Assembly (NCBI GenBank): GCA_016703425.1
Contig: JADJCA010000001.1
Span: 620,001-684,000 of the forward strand
Direction: 5' to 3'
From: Myxococcales bacterium
Lineage (GTDB): Bacteria > Myxococcota_A > Polyangia > Polyangiales > Polyangiaceae
DNA length: 64,000 bases
The notes under the pieces are model-generated. The model ran no database searches and had not been told where the DNA came from. It worked only from the letters and a program-made list of their open reading frames with translations. The position numbers were made by a program, and so were the translations under genes. Below, one piece after another: positions 1 to 9,193 of this stretch (its first letter is position 1; each line of letters opens with the position of its first letter).

Positions 1-564
1 TTTCCGGCCAAGGTCGCGACCACGATGAGCGTGGCGGCCCATAAAATGCGCGGCCCCAAGGGCATCGGCGCGCTCGTCACGCGGCCATGCGCCAAGCTTG
101 TCCCGCTGCTCTTTGGTGGCGCGCAGGAGCGCGGCCTTCGCCCCGGGACCGTCGACCCCGTCGGCGCCGCCGGCCTCGAAGCGGCCGCCAACTCGGCGCG
201 AGCGAGCGGCCCCGTGCGCTACGCACGGGTGGCAGCCCTCCGCGACGAGCTCGAAGGGGCGCTCGTTCGAGAGGGCGGTCAGGTGAACGGTTCGGGCGAG
301 CGCGCGCCTCACGTGCTGAACGTCTCCTTTTCGACGTGGCGCGGGCCCGAGCTGGTCGCCGCGCTCGACCTCGAGGGCGTGAGCGTGTCGAGCGGAAGCG
401 CGTGCAGCGCCGGCACGGCTGAGCCGTCGCCGGTCATCGAGGCGATGCTGGGACGGGAGCGCGCCCGTGCGGCGATACGGCTGTCGCTCGGCGACGCCAC
501 CACAGCGGCGGAGGTCGCGCGCGTCATCGCGATCATGCGAAGGGTGCTGGCTCGCGCCGCGTGA
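1..564 (+). CDS. Cysteine desulfurase (NifS/IscS-like), 5' end outside the window
   Basis: This is a PLP-dependent enzyme that takes sulfur from L-cysteine and passes it as a persulfide to Fe-S cluster or thio-cofactor assembly in the cytoplasm. The frame is open from base 1, so only the C-terminal 187 residues are present; the family is usually about 380-400 aa. The PLP-lysine motif AHKMRGPKG is visible at residues 13-21, followed by the family's GGAQERGLRPGT stretch. The SGSACSAG motif, which carries the catalytic cysteine, lies near residue 130. A methionine at base 25 is internal, not a start. The gene converges on the next one, 24 bases away. The subtype (IscS, NifS or a tRNA-thiolation partner) cannot be told without the upstream neighbours. 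Confidence 0.93.
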   Translation, partial: FPAKVATTMSVAAHKMRGPKGIGALVTRPCAKLVPLLFGGAQERGLRPGTVDPVGAAGLEAAANSARASGPVRYARVAALRDELEGALVREGGQVNGSGERAPHVLNVSFSTWRGPELVAALDLEGVSVSSGSACSAGTAEPSPVIEAMLGRERARAAIRLSLGDATTAAEVARVIAIMRRVLARAA

Positions 565-588
565 GCAGCGGGGGACCGCTGGGCCGAA

Positions 589-2384
589 CTACTGACCCGC
601 CGCCTTCTGCGGCGCCGCCTCGGGTGTCCCGGTCTCGATGGGAACCCAGAAGGCGCGAACCTTCGCAGACGTGCCCGACCGCGAATACCCGGCGAGGCCG
701 AAGAGCAGGTTCCAGAAGTGACCTTTGGGATCTTCGCCGTACGAGAAGAGCGGAAGGAGGTGGAACTGCCAGTCGAGGCCGCCGGCGACGCGCTTTTGCA
801 TATAGAGCGTGTTCGCCGCGACTTGCGTGACCGAATCGTCGCTTGATTCGGCGAAGCGCCAGTAGACGGGGAACCCAACGGTCGTGCGGCTCTTGGGGCT
901 GGCGAAGTCCCAAAAGATCGGCGCCGCGACCGTGTGCGAGGAGCGGTCCTTGCGTCCCAAATAGAACAGCGGGTGCACGTCGGTCTCCCAACCGCGGATG
1001 TTCCGATTCACCGTCACGTTGGGAAAGAACCACCACGTGCGTGAGAGGCCGACGTCCTCGAAGCGGCCCACGAGAGGAGTCAGCCAGTCGGTGCCGCGTG
1101 GGCTCGACGACTTGTAGAAGAACGGCATCACGGCCCAGTGATGCAGATCGATGTCCTTGTCGGTGTAGCTGTAGACGAGCGGAACGATGGGACCCACGGC
1201 CGTGAACGACGTCGAGCCATTGCGCGTCGTCGCGTGGCTTACGAGGGGCGTCAGCATCGTGTCGCTGGTGGCGGTGGTGCGCCGCATGTAGCCGGGCACC
1301 ACGAAGAGCGAGGAGTCCTCGGTCTTGCCGTAGTGGAAGAGCGGAAAGAGCGTCGTGTGACTCTCTCGGATGCCGCCCGTCGCTGGCTTGCCGCTGATGT
1401 GGAAGAAGAGCGGCGCCACGTCGAAGACGCTCCGCTTGGGATTGTCTTTCCAGATGAGCGGACCGACGACCGTCAGCGAGCTCTCCTCGAGCTCGCGCTT
1501 CTGCGTGTAGAAGAGCAGCGGCGGCACCAGCGTGTAGGTGCGGCGGTTTCCCTCGAGGTCGTTGTTGTCCCCTGAGAAAACCAAGGGCGCGACGCCCCAG
1601 TCGACGTCACGGCCGGTGCGGTCGCGGAAGTAGGGTCCGGCGAGCGTGAACGCGCCCTTCTCGCCCCAATGGGTCGTCGTGAGCAGCGCCGGGGAGTGGA
1701 AATACCCGCCGTCCTTGCGCGCCCCTTGGAAGAACAAAGGCGCGAGCCAGTTGTCGTGTTCGCCGGGGCCTCACGATGCGCAAAGGGGCCGGCCACGACC
1801 ACATGGTTTTCGCGATCGCGGACGCGCCACGCGAGCGGAAAGAGCACGTCGGCGTCGACCTTGAGGGAGCGGCGCTGGTAGAAGAGGAGCCCCGTCAGCG
1901 ACTCACGATCGTAGGTCTCGCGCGAGACCTGCCGGCCCGCGCGAACACCGCGCGTGTGCTCGAGGTAAAGCGGCGGGAGCAGGCGAATGCGCCGCTCGCC
2001 CTTCTGCTCTTCGAAGAGGGGAAAATACGACCGGCTCGCTTCGCCGCTAGGCTCCGGCGGCGAGCCTTGGAAATCGCTGCCGATGCGAGCCGACGTTTCG
2101 TCGCTGACTTTCAACGGGTCATCGGGCGCTTTGGGCGTGGGATCGAGGGTGCGAATGGCGCCCGCGGTGGGGCCGCTCGCCGGATCTGAAGCGTCACCCT
2201 GGGCCTTGGGCTGCGCGGGCGCAGGAGCCGAGGCCGGCGGCGGCGGCGTGCCGCGGCGGCCTTGGGCCCAGGTCGGTGGCGCGAGGGACGCGACGGCGAT
2301 TCCCAGAGCCGCGGCCACCAACGCGTGAGGCGCCGCCGCGAAGCGGGCGGGCGATGCGGCAAGGGGGCGGACGTGGTCAGCCAT
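589..2384 (-). pseudogene. Exported beta-strand repeat protein, interrupted by a one-base frameshift
   Basis: I do not recognise the family. The N-terminal part begins at 2384 with a Sec-type signal peptide ending near PTWAQG, then a Pro/Ala-rich linker. The rest is a long series of loosely repeated strands with aromatic pairs: elements of the type PLFF, PLLFY or PLVF alternate with GP-containing turns, suggesting an outer-membrane barrel or surface beta-structure. The reading frame breaks at 1764-1770, where the plus strand reads ggggcc. Adding one base restores a continuous protein (...AHREGPGEHDNWLAPLFF...) of about 597 aa. The downstream frame has a stop at 1771-1773, so the slip must lie in that short run. 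It is either a genuine frameshift or a sequencing error, and I favour error because similar breaks recur in the window. It is divergent from ruvX. Confidence 0.7.
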
Positions 2385-2495
2385 CGGCGGGGGCCATATC
2401 GCCCCGCTTCCAAACCGCGGTCAAGCGTTTCCGCGGCTTTAAGGCGCAGCAGGCGCGGAACCGCGGTATGAAATCGACCGGTTTCGGGGCGCCGC

Positions 2496-2927
2496 GTGAA
2501 AAAGAAACGAATCCCTCGTGTCTGTGCCCTCGACTTGGGAGCGAGCCGCGTCGGCGTGGCGGTCTCCGATGAGCTAGGCCTCCTGGCGCACCCACGCGGC
2601 GTTTTCGACGGCAAGGACCAGCGCAAGCTGCTTCAGGCGGTCAAGGCACTCGCCGACGACGAGGCTCTCGATCGCATTCTCGTAGGACTGCCGCTCCACA
2701 TGAGCGGCCGCGAAGGGGAGGGCGCGAAGCGCGCGCGCATGCTCGCCCAAGCCATCGCCAACGCCACGGGGCTAGAGGTTGAGCTGCTCGACGAACGGCT
2801 CACGACGGTCGAGGCTAAGCGATCGCTCCGCGATTCGGGCGTTCACGGAAAGAAAGCCAAGGCGCACATCGACGAAGCGTCCGCCGTGGTGATGCTGCAG
2901 GCGTGGCTAGACACGAGGCGTCCATGA
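2496..2927 (+). CDS. ruvX: RuvX/YqgF Holliday-junction-resolvase-like nuclease (pre-16S rRNA maturation)
   Basis: This 143-aa protein has the RNase H-like YqgF fold. The family processes the 5' end of 16S rRNA and is also annotated as a putative Holliday junction resolvase; it is cytoplasmic. The motifs are ALDLGASRVGVAVSD near residue 11 with the first acidic catalytic residue, LVGLPLHMSG in the middle, and ELLDERLTTVEA plus HIDEASAVVMLQ near the end with the remaining acidic residues. The length is typical. The start is a GTG at 2496; an ATG at 2468 is out of frame. The stop overlaps the mltG start as ATGA, indicating translational coupling. The pairing ruvX-mltG is common in bacteria. Confidence 0.93.
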   Translation: MKKKRIPRVCALDLGASRVGVAVSDELGLLAHPRGVFDGKDQRKLLQAVKALADDEALDRILVGLPLHMSGREGEGAKRARMLAQAIANATGLEVELLDERLTTVEAKRSLRDSGVHGKKAKAHIDEASAVVMLQAWLDTRRP

Positions 2928-4117
2928 GCGACGCGCCGAAGAAGCCGTCACGAAGGCCTAGGAAACGAAAGGCTCGGGCCCCGGCGCCCGAGGCGGGCCC
3001 CGTCGGCCGGAGGGTCGTGGTGCATGGCCCGCTCGCCTGGTCGCTGCTCGCCCTCGGGGCGCTTCTCACGGTCAGCGCGTTGCTTCTGTTCGTCGTCTAC
3101 CCCGAGCTGCGAAACCCCGGCGTCGGACGCGACGTCGAATTGGAGCTCGAAGGCGACGAAGCGGCACCCGCGCTCGCCGCTCGCCTGCACGCGGCGGGCA
3201 CGATCCGCTGGCCGACCGTGTTTTCGGTCTACGTGCGCGTGCGGGGAGTTCCTCGCGGTTCGATGGCGACGGCCGGCCCCCATCTCGTCGCCGACGACTT
3301 GACGCCGCGAGAGCTGCTCGATCGGCTGGCACGCAGCGGTGCGCGCACCAAGGTCGTCATCCCCGAAGGCTTCACCACCTTCGACATCGGCAAGCGCTTG
3401 CACGGTGCGCGCATCACCGCGCGGCGCGCATTCTTGAGCGCGACGACCGACAAAGCGCTCCTCGACGCGCTCCGCATCGATGGCGCGTCGGCCGAGGGCT
3501 ACCTCTTCCCGGCGACCTACGAGTTTCCGCAAAACAGCGGCGCCGCCGACGTGATCCGCCGCATGAAGCTCGAGTTCGATCGGCGCTACGCCGCCCTCGA
3601 GGAGAAACACGGGTCCGGCGTCAACGAGCTCCAGAGCTCCCTCAACTGGGGACGCAAGGAGATCGTGACGATGGCCTCACTCGTCGAAAAGGAGGCCGTG
3701 ATGGACGACGAGCGACCGATGATCGCGGCGGCGTTCCTGAACCGCCTGCGCGATCCCAAGTTCCAACCGAAGCTCCTCCAGTGCGATCCCACGGCGGGGT
3801 ACGGATGCCTCCTCGACCCGACCATCGCCTCCTGCCGAACGTTCACCGGCAAGATCACGCCGCAGCTCGTCGCCGATCCCGCGAACCCCTACAACACGTA
3901 CAAGCACCCGGGCCTTCCGCCGGGGCCCATCGCCAATCCGGGCGCCAAGTCTCTGGAAGCCGTGATGGCCCCGGCGGTGACGCGAGCGCTCTACTTCGTC
4001 GCGAAGGGCGGAGGTCGTCATACGTTCTCGGAGAGCTACGGAGATCACCACGCTGCGGTGAAGGGAAAGGCCCCCGCACCGAGAGACGCCGGCGAGGCGA
4101 TCGACCCGCGCCCATAG
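2924..4117 (+). CDS. mltG: Endolytic murein transglycosylase MltG (YceG-like)
   Basis: MltG cuts nascent peptidoglycan glycan strands inside the chain and so limits their length; it is an inner-membrane protein with its domain in the periplasm. The 397-aa product has a basic cytoplasmic tail, one membrane segment around residues 40-65 and a YceG domain. Visible motifs are EGYLFPATYEF, ASLVEKEA with the expected catalytic Glu at residue 255, and YNTYKHPGLPPGPIANPG. I chose the ATG at 2924 because it forms an ATGA overlap with ruvX and has a GAGGCG box just upstream; a GTG at 2903 would add seven residues. A charged C-terminal extension follows the domain. Confidence 0.94.
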   Translation: MSDAPKKPSRRPRKRKARAPAPEAGPVGRRVVVHGPLAWSLLALGALLTVSALLLFVVYPELRNPGVGRDVELELEGDEAAPALAARLHAAGTIRWPTVFSVYVRVRGVPRGSMATAGPHLVADDLTPRELLDRLARSGARTKVVIPEGFTTFDIGKRLHGARITARRAFLSATTDKALLDALRIDGASAEGYLFPATYEFPQNSGAADVIRRMKLEFDRRYAALEEKHGSGVNELQSSLNWGRKEIVTMASLVEKEAVMDDERPMIAAAFLNRLRDPKFQPKLLQCDPTAGYGCLLDPTIASCRTFTGKITPQLVADPANPYNTYKHPGLPPGPIANPGAKSLEAVMAPAVTRALYFVAKGGGRHTFSESYGDHHAAVKGKAPAPRDAGEAIDPRP

Positions 4118-4174
4118 CGTTCGGGCGTTTCCGGACCCCGGACCGGAGCGCGAAAATCACGTACCGTTGCCGCG

Positions 4175-5158
4175 ATGGCCGAGATGCTCCTTGCTGGCGA
4201 CGTCGGAGGAACCAACGCACGACTTTCGCTTCTCTCGCGCGATGGCCGCAAGGTCCTCCGCCGTGACGCGCTGCCCAGCCGCGAATACCCAAGCCTCGAA
4301 GCCGCCGTGCGAGTGTTCCTCGGCGACGACCGGGTCAAGGCCGCCGCGATCGGCGTCGCGGGCCCGGTGCTACGGGGGCGATGCAACGCCACGAACCTCC
4401 CCTGGAGCATCGACGAACGCGCCCTCTCCAAGCGACTCGGCATTCCCAAGGTGACCCTCCAGAACGATTTGGTCGTCGCCGCCTATGGGGCCCTCGAGGC
4501 GCCCCCGCGAACGGTCGAGCTCTTGTGGGGCGAACGGAGGCCGCGAGGAACCGGTGGCAACGTCGCCATTTTGGCTGCCGGGACCGGCCTCGGAGAGGCC
4601 GCGCTCGTCTGGGACGGAGAGCGTCACGTGTCGCTGGCGACGGAAGGCGGTCACGTGGACTTCGCGCCGCGCTCGGAGCTGGAGGCGCGGCTCTTGCTCT
4701 TTCTGAGGAAGCGCCTTGGCAAGCGCGTGAGCTACGAGCGCGTCCTCTCGGGCCCTGGCATCGGACACCTCTACGACTTTTTTCACGGCGCCGAGGGCGC
4801 CCGTGAAACGGCTCCCAACCTGACCAAGCTGGCAAAAGCGACGGACCGAAACGCCGCGATCACGGAGCTTGCGCTGTCGAAGAAGAGCCGTCCGGGTGCC
4901 CGCGCCATCGACCTTTCATGTCCCTCCTTGGCGCCGAGGCGGGAAATCTCGCGCTCAAGACCCTCCCCACCGGCGGCCTCTTCATCGCTGGAAACATCGC
5001 CGGACACCTGTTCCCTAAGCTTGGGGCGAAGCGCTTCTTGGAAGCGTTCTTCGACAAGGGGCGAATGGAACCGTTGCTGCGTCGCGTCCCTGTCGCCCTC
5101 GTGACCGACAGCGACGTCGGGCTCCGCGGGAAGCATGCGTCTCGTCCGCGACCTCTGA
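4175..5158 (+). pseudogene. glk: Glucokinase (Glk family), broken by one or two frameshifts
   Basis: Glucokinase phosphorylates glucose with ATP and feeds glucose-6-phosphate to the adjacent pentose phosphate genes. The N-terminal half carries the ATP-binding motif GDVGGTNARL, the sugar-site motif LQNDLVVAAYG, AAGTGLGEAAL and TEGGHVDFAP, all typical of proteobacterial Glk. At 4914-4916 (ctttc before an ATG) the frame is lost; one extra T gives AIDLFMSLLGAEAGNLALK and the conserved end GRMEPLLRRVPVALV. That second frame would then stay open to 5835, deep inside tkt. A further shift near 5129-5134 would give an end at MRLVRDL and a stop at 5156-5158, which is a normal length. The first shift is clear and the second is inferred. 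Confidence 0.8.
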
Positions 5159-5257
5159 CGACACCTTGGGCCGGCGCTTTGCCCGGACCGTGGCGCGCCC
5201 GGGCTCGTAAAGGCGGGCACCGTTCCCGAGCGCGCCTAACCGTTGTAGAAGGGCATC

Positions 5258-7246
5258 ATGATGCTCGACCCGAGAGCCGAAGAGCTCGCGATCCAGACGG
5301 TGAAGACGCTTTCCATGGACGCGGTCCAGAAGGCGAACAGTGGCCACCCCGGCACGCCCATGGGCCTCGCCGACATTTCCGTGGAGCTGTTCTTGCGCTT
5401 CTTGCGCTACGACCCGAAGGATCCCGCGTGGCTCGGTCGCGACCGCTTCGTTCTCTCGGCTGGCCACGCGTCGATGCTCCTCTATTCGATGCTGCATCTC
5501 GCCGGCTACGACCTCCCGCTCGCGGAGCTCGAGGCCTTCCGCCAGTGGGGCTCCAAGACGCCCGGGCACCCGGAGCACGGGCACACGGCGGGCGTCGAGA
5601 CGACGACCGGGCCGCTGGGCCAAGGCGTCGGCAACGCTGTGGGCATGGCCCTCGCGGCCCGCATGATGGAGGCGCGTTTTGGCGAGCCGGTGAAGGGCTC
5701 TCGCGTCTACGCGATTTGTTCCGACGGCGACCTGATGGAGGGCGTCAGCGCCGAGGCGTCGAGCATCGCGGGCCACTTGGGCCTCTCGAACTTGGTCCTC
5801 ATCTACGACGACAACCGCATCACCATCGAAGGTGAGACGGAGCTTGCGTACTCCGACGACGCCGGCAAGCGCTACGAGTCGTACGGCTGGTTCGTGCAGC
5901 ACGTCGACGGACACGACCGCGCAGCCATTCGCGCGGCCCTCGAGCGTGCGCAGGCGGAACAGAAGCGCCCGTCGATGATCGTCGCGCGTACGCACATCGC
6001 CCATGGCGCCCCCCACGCGCACGACACGGCGGAAGCGCACGGCGCGCCGCTTGGCGAGGACGAGATCGCCGCTACCAAGAAGGCCATGGGCTGGGACCGC
6101 CCAAAGTTCGCGGTGCCCGATGAGGTGCGAGCGCTCTTTGCGGCCCGCGCGGAAGAGAACGCGACCTACAAGGCCGAGTGGCAGAAGCGCTTCGACGGCT
6201 GGCGCGCGGCCAATGGCGAGCGAGCCAAGGAGCTTGATTCGTTCCTGCGGCGCGAGATGCCCAGCGATCTCTACGCGAAGCTCATCGCCGCGCTTCCCGC
6301 CAAGGAAGACGCGACGCGCAACCTGTCGGGCGCCTTGCAACAGGTCGTCGCGAAACACGTACCGTCCCTCGTCGGCGGCTCCGCCGACCTCGCGCCGTCG
6401 ACCAAGACGTGGCTCAAAGACACGCCCGGCGTCAAAGCCGGCAGCTACGAAGGCAAGAACCTTCATTTCGGGATCCGCGAGCACGGCATGGGCTCGGTCT
6501 GCAACGGCATGGCGCTCTACGGTGGCTTCATCCCCTACGGCGCCACGTTCCTCATCTTTAGCGACTACATGCGCCCGAGCATTCGACTCTCGGCGCTCAT
6601 GGAGCAGCAGTGCGTCTGGATCTTCACGCACGACTCCGTGTTCCTCGGCGAGGACGGGCCAACGCACCAACCGATCGAGCAGTTGTGGTCGCTGCGGCTG
6701 ACACCGAACCTGCACGTCGTTCGCCCCGCCGACGCCCTCGAGTGCGCAGCGGCGTGGGCCATGGCCATGGAGCGCACCAAGGGGCCGACGGCCTTCGCGC
6801 TCTCGCGACAGAAGGTCCCCAACCTGAAGCGCCCCGATGGCTTCGACCCCAAGACCATCCTCCGCGGCGCGTACGTCGTCGAGGATGCGGCGGGCACGCC
6901 TGACGTCGTCCTCGTCGCCAGCGGCAGCGAAGTAGGGCTCGCCATCGGCGCGCGAGCCAAGCTCGAAGCTGCGGGCATCAAGACCCGCGTCGTCAGCGCG
7001 CCGTGCCTCGAACGCTTCGCGGAGCAAGACGCCGCCTATCGCGCGTCGGTCCTTCCGCCGGGCACCAAGCGCGTCGCCATCGAGGCGGGCCGCGGTGAGC
7101 CGTGGAAGATGGTGCTCGGCGAACACGCGCTATGCCTCGGCATCGAACGCTTCGGCGCCAGCGCGCCCGACAAGATTCTCGGCGAAAAATTCGGCCTCAC
7201 GGTCGATTCGGTTTGGACGAAGGTCCAGGCCTACGTCCGGGGCTGA
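5258..7246 (+). CDS. tkt: Transketolase
   Basis: This cytoplasmic thiamine-diphosphate enzyme moves two-carbon ketol units between sugar phosphates in the non-oxidative pentose phosphate pathway. The 662-aa length is standard. Motifs in order are NSGHPGTPMG near residue 28, GPLGQGVGNAVGMA, the ThDP motif SDGDLMEG ending in the conserved Asn of YDDNRIT, FGIREHGMG with the catalytic Glu, and GEDGPTHQPIEQL. The first of two tandem ATGs is used, with a GAAGGG box five bases upstream. It follows glk in the same orientation and converges with pgl, so it sits beside the enzymes that make and feed its substrates. Confidence 0.97.
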   Translation: MMLDPRAEELAIQTVKTLSMDAVQKANSGHPGTPMGLADISVELFLRFLRYDPKDPAWLGRDRFVLSAGHASMLLYSMLHLAGYDLPLAELEAFRQWGSKTPGHPEHGHTAGVETTTGPLGQGVGNAVGMALAARMMEARFGEPVKGSRVYAICSDGDLMEGVSAEASSIAGHLGLSNLVLIYDDNRITIEGETELAYSDDAGKRYESYGWFVQHVDGHDRAAIRAALERAQAEQKRPSMIVARTHIAHGAPHAHDTAEAHGAPLGEDEIAATKKAMGWDRPKFAVPDEVRALFAARAEENATYKAEWQKRFDGWRAANGERAKELDSFLRREMPSDLYAKLIAALPAKEDATRNLSGALQQVVAKHVPSLVGGSADLAPSTKTWLKDTPGVKAGSYEGKNLHFGIREHGMGSVCNGMALYGGFIPYGATFLIFSDYMRPSIRLSALMEQQCVWIFTHDSVFLGEDGPTHQPIEQLWSLRLTPNLHVVRPADALECAAAWAMAMERTKGPTAFALSRQKVPNLKRPDGFDPKTILRGAYVVEDAAGTPDVVLVASGSEVGLAIGARAKLEAAGIKTRVVSAPCLERFAEQDAAYRASVLPPGTKRVAIEAGRGEPWKMVLGEHALCLGIERFGASAPDKILGEKFGLTVDSVWTKVQAYVRG

Positions 7247-7271
7247 CGGCTAAGCCAGCGACCGAGCGCCA

Positions 7272-8021
7272 TCATGGGGCGTTCGATAGGCCGCCGGCCG
7301 CGTGGTCGATGATCCACACGATCGACCCCTTGATTGAGCGGAGCACGCGGCCCGGCGTCTTTTCGAGGTCGCCCGTGGCCGACCAAATACGCTCGAGCGC
7401 CGCGTGCTTTTCGGCGCCGAGGACGATGACAACGGCGGCGCGCGTCTTCTCCAAAACTGGCGCCGTCAATGTGAGCCTCGCCTCCCGGCCCTCTCGCGAA
7501 GGCGTCGCGATGACGTGGCGATCGCGCAGATTCACGGTGCCGTCGCCGGGAAACAGCGAGGCGGTGTGACCGTCGGCCCCTATGCCGAAGACGATGAGGT
7601 CGAAGACGGGCGCGCCGCCGTCGGTGGGCACCCGTTTCAACAGCGCCTCTTCGTAGGCGCGCGCCGCCGCGTCGAGGTCGGCGCGCTCGCCCTCGAGTCG
7701 CGCCACGTTCGCGCGCGGCACCTTTGCCGGCGTGAGGAGAGCGGCGTCGATCATTCGAAAGTTGCTCCGGTCACCGTCGGCGGCGCCGGCGCGCTCGTCG
7801 ACGAGGAAGACGTGAATCTTCGTCCAATCGAGCCCCGGCGCGTCGGCGAGCAGCGCGTAGGCGGCCTTCGGCGTCGAACCGCCACTGAGCGCAATGAAGG
7901 CTTGGCCACGCTCCGATAGAGCCTTGGCGATGGCCTTGGCCATCCGCGACGCAGCCTCGCGCGCGGCCTCCGCGGGGTTCGCGACAGCCGACAAGAGTCC
8001 CGGCACGACCTTGGTAGTCAT
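7272..8021 (-). CDS. pgl: 6-phosphogluconolactonase
   Basis: This enzyme hydrolyses 6-phosphogluconolactone, the second oxidative pentose phosphate step. The product is 249 aa with the DevB-type motifs ALSGGSTPKA, FLVDERAG and FGIGADGHTASLFPG. The ATG at 8021 shares four bases (ATGA) with the stop of opcA, so translation is coupled; the frame open further upstream has no conserved content. It is the last gene of the zwf-opcA-pgl operon and converges on tkt with 25 bases between the stop codons. Confidence 0.95.
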   Translation of the reverse strand: MTTKVVPGLLSAVANPAEAAREAASRMAKAIAKALSERGQAFIALSGGSTPKAAYALLADAPGLDWTKIHVFLVDERAGAADGDRSNFRMIDAALLTPAKVPRANVARLEGERADLDAAARAYEEALLKRVPTDGGAPVFDLIVFGIGADGHTASLFPGDGTVNLRDRHVIATPSREGREARLTLTAPVLEKTRAAVVIVLGAEKHAALERIWSATGDLEKTPGRVLRSIKGSIVWIIDHAAGGLSNAP

Positions 8022-9193
8022 CCGGTGCACACCAGTTCTTCCCCGATCTCGTCGGCGAACTTCGCCGACTCGACGAGGGCGGCATCGTAGGGCGCGCGGT
8101 GCAACGTTCGCTCGAGGAGGCGTCCGCCCTTGTTCGCCCCAAGGCGCACACGCTGTTCCGTCGCGCTGGGAACGCCGTCGGCGGCGAGGCGCCACACGAG
8201 GACGTCGGGCTCCGTGTCGAGATCGCGCTGAACGACGCCGCGCAGAGTAACGCCCCCCGACTCGGCCTCGAGCGTCACGCTCGTAAGCGCCAAGGGAGCC
8301 ACCTGCGGCGGGCGCGGCGACGACGAGAGGACCAACTGAATCGGCTCACCATCGGCGCGCGAGAGCCGGACGTGCCCCCCGAGGCGCGCCATCTTCCAGT
8401 CAAGCCGCGTCGCGAGCCAGCCCAGCAACAGCGTAAGCTCGGTCCCGAGGCGCGCTCCCGGCTCGCCCGCCTGGCGCAGCTCCAAGCGGCGCACGCGCGC
8501 CGCGTGACCCACGAGGCCGGGGTCGTCGAAGAGCCGGGCGATCATCTCCTGCCACGAGAGGAGCCGCGTCCATGCGAGGTCGGCGACGTAAGGCGTTCCC
8601 GTGCCAGCCGCACCGGGCGGCGCCAGCGAGCCCCCGGGAACCATCGACGGCGGGCGCGACGACTCGCGCATCGATGCCACGCGCGTCCGCGCCCAACGCG
8701 TGAGCGACAAGAGGCTCGAGATGGAGGTGTATTCCGTGTCGAGGACGACGCGGGTCGCATCGCCCGCGAGGCCCACGAAGATCGGGTCACCCACGTGAAC
8801 GCGCCCGAGCCAAACAAGCGCCGTGGGCATCTCAGGAACGCGAAGCGCGTCGACGACGCTTGCCACACGCGCGGACACCGCGCCCGACGCGCGAAGGATG
8901 ATTCGCTCGGAGCACGTCCCGTCGACGCCGCAGACGGCCGACACGTCGGACGAGAGGCCATCGGGGCCCTCGGGATCCAACGCGAGCAGGATGGCCCGCG
9001 CGGGGATCGCGCTCGTGACCTCGTCGACGATCGCTTGGTAGCGGTCGACCACATCGGGCGCGCCCACGACCAAGAGGTTCATGGTGCACGCTCGCGCCTT
9101 GTTCGGCTCGCCATCGACGGGGAGCCACACCTCGCGCAGCCGCGCCTCGACCTCCGAGACAACGGCGCCGACCCGCGTCACGGCTTCCTCCAT
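8018..9193 (-). CDS. opcA: OpcA-like glucose-6-phosphate dehydrogenase assembly protein
   Basis: OpcA is known from cyanobacteria and actinobacteria as a protein that promotes assembly or activation of glucose-6-phosphate dehydrogenase. The 391-aa product shows the family's pattern: an N-terminal helix, the ARACTMNLLVV segment near residue 35, a central region with ALVWLGRVHVGDPIF, and a C-terminal half with ADLAWTRLLSWQEMIARLF. It overlaps zwf by 16 bases and pgl by 4, which fits a dedicated partner of the zwf product. The assignment rests on sequence pattern and context. No catalytic motif is expected. Confidence 0.88.
   Translation of the reverse strand: MEEAVTRVGAVVSEVEARLREVWLPVDGEPNKARACTMNLLVVGAPDVVDRYQAIVDEVTSAIPARAILLALDPEGPDGLSSDVSAVCGVDGTCSERIILRASGAVSARVASVVDALRVPEMPTALVWLGRVHVGDPIFVGLAGDATRVVLDTEYTSISSLLSLTRWARTRVASMRESSRPPSMVPGGSLAPPGAAGTGTPYVADLAWTRLLSWQEMIARLFDDPGLVGHAARVRRLELRQAGEPGARLGTELTLLLGWLATRLDWKMARLGGHVRLSRADGEPIQLVLSSSPRPPQVAPLALTSVTLEAESGGVTLRGVVQRDLDTEPDVLVWRLAADGVPSATEQRVRLGANKGGRLLERTLHRAPYDAALVESAKFADEIGEELVCTG

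Noticed and set aside
2468..2495. ATG at 2468 as a start for ruvX
   Set aside because: It is in another frame. The GTG at 2496 begins the conserved protein.
5015..7126. A long minus-strand frame covering tkt
   Set aside because: tkt has clear conserved motifs; the antisense product has none.
7262..7286. Imperfect hairpin over the pgl stop as a terminator
   Set aside because: Stem is imperfect and overlaps coding bases; no T-run on either strand.
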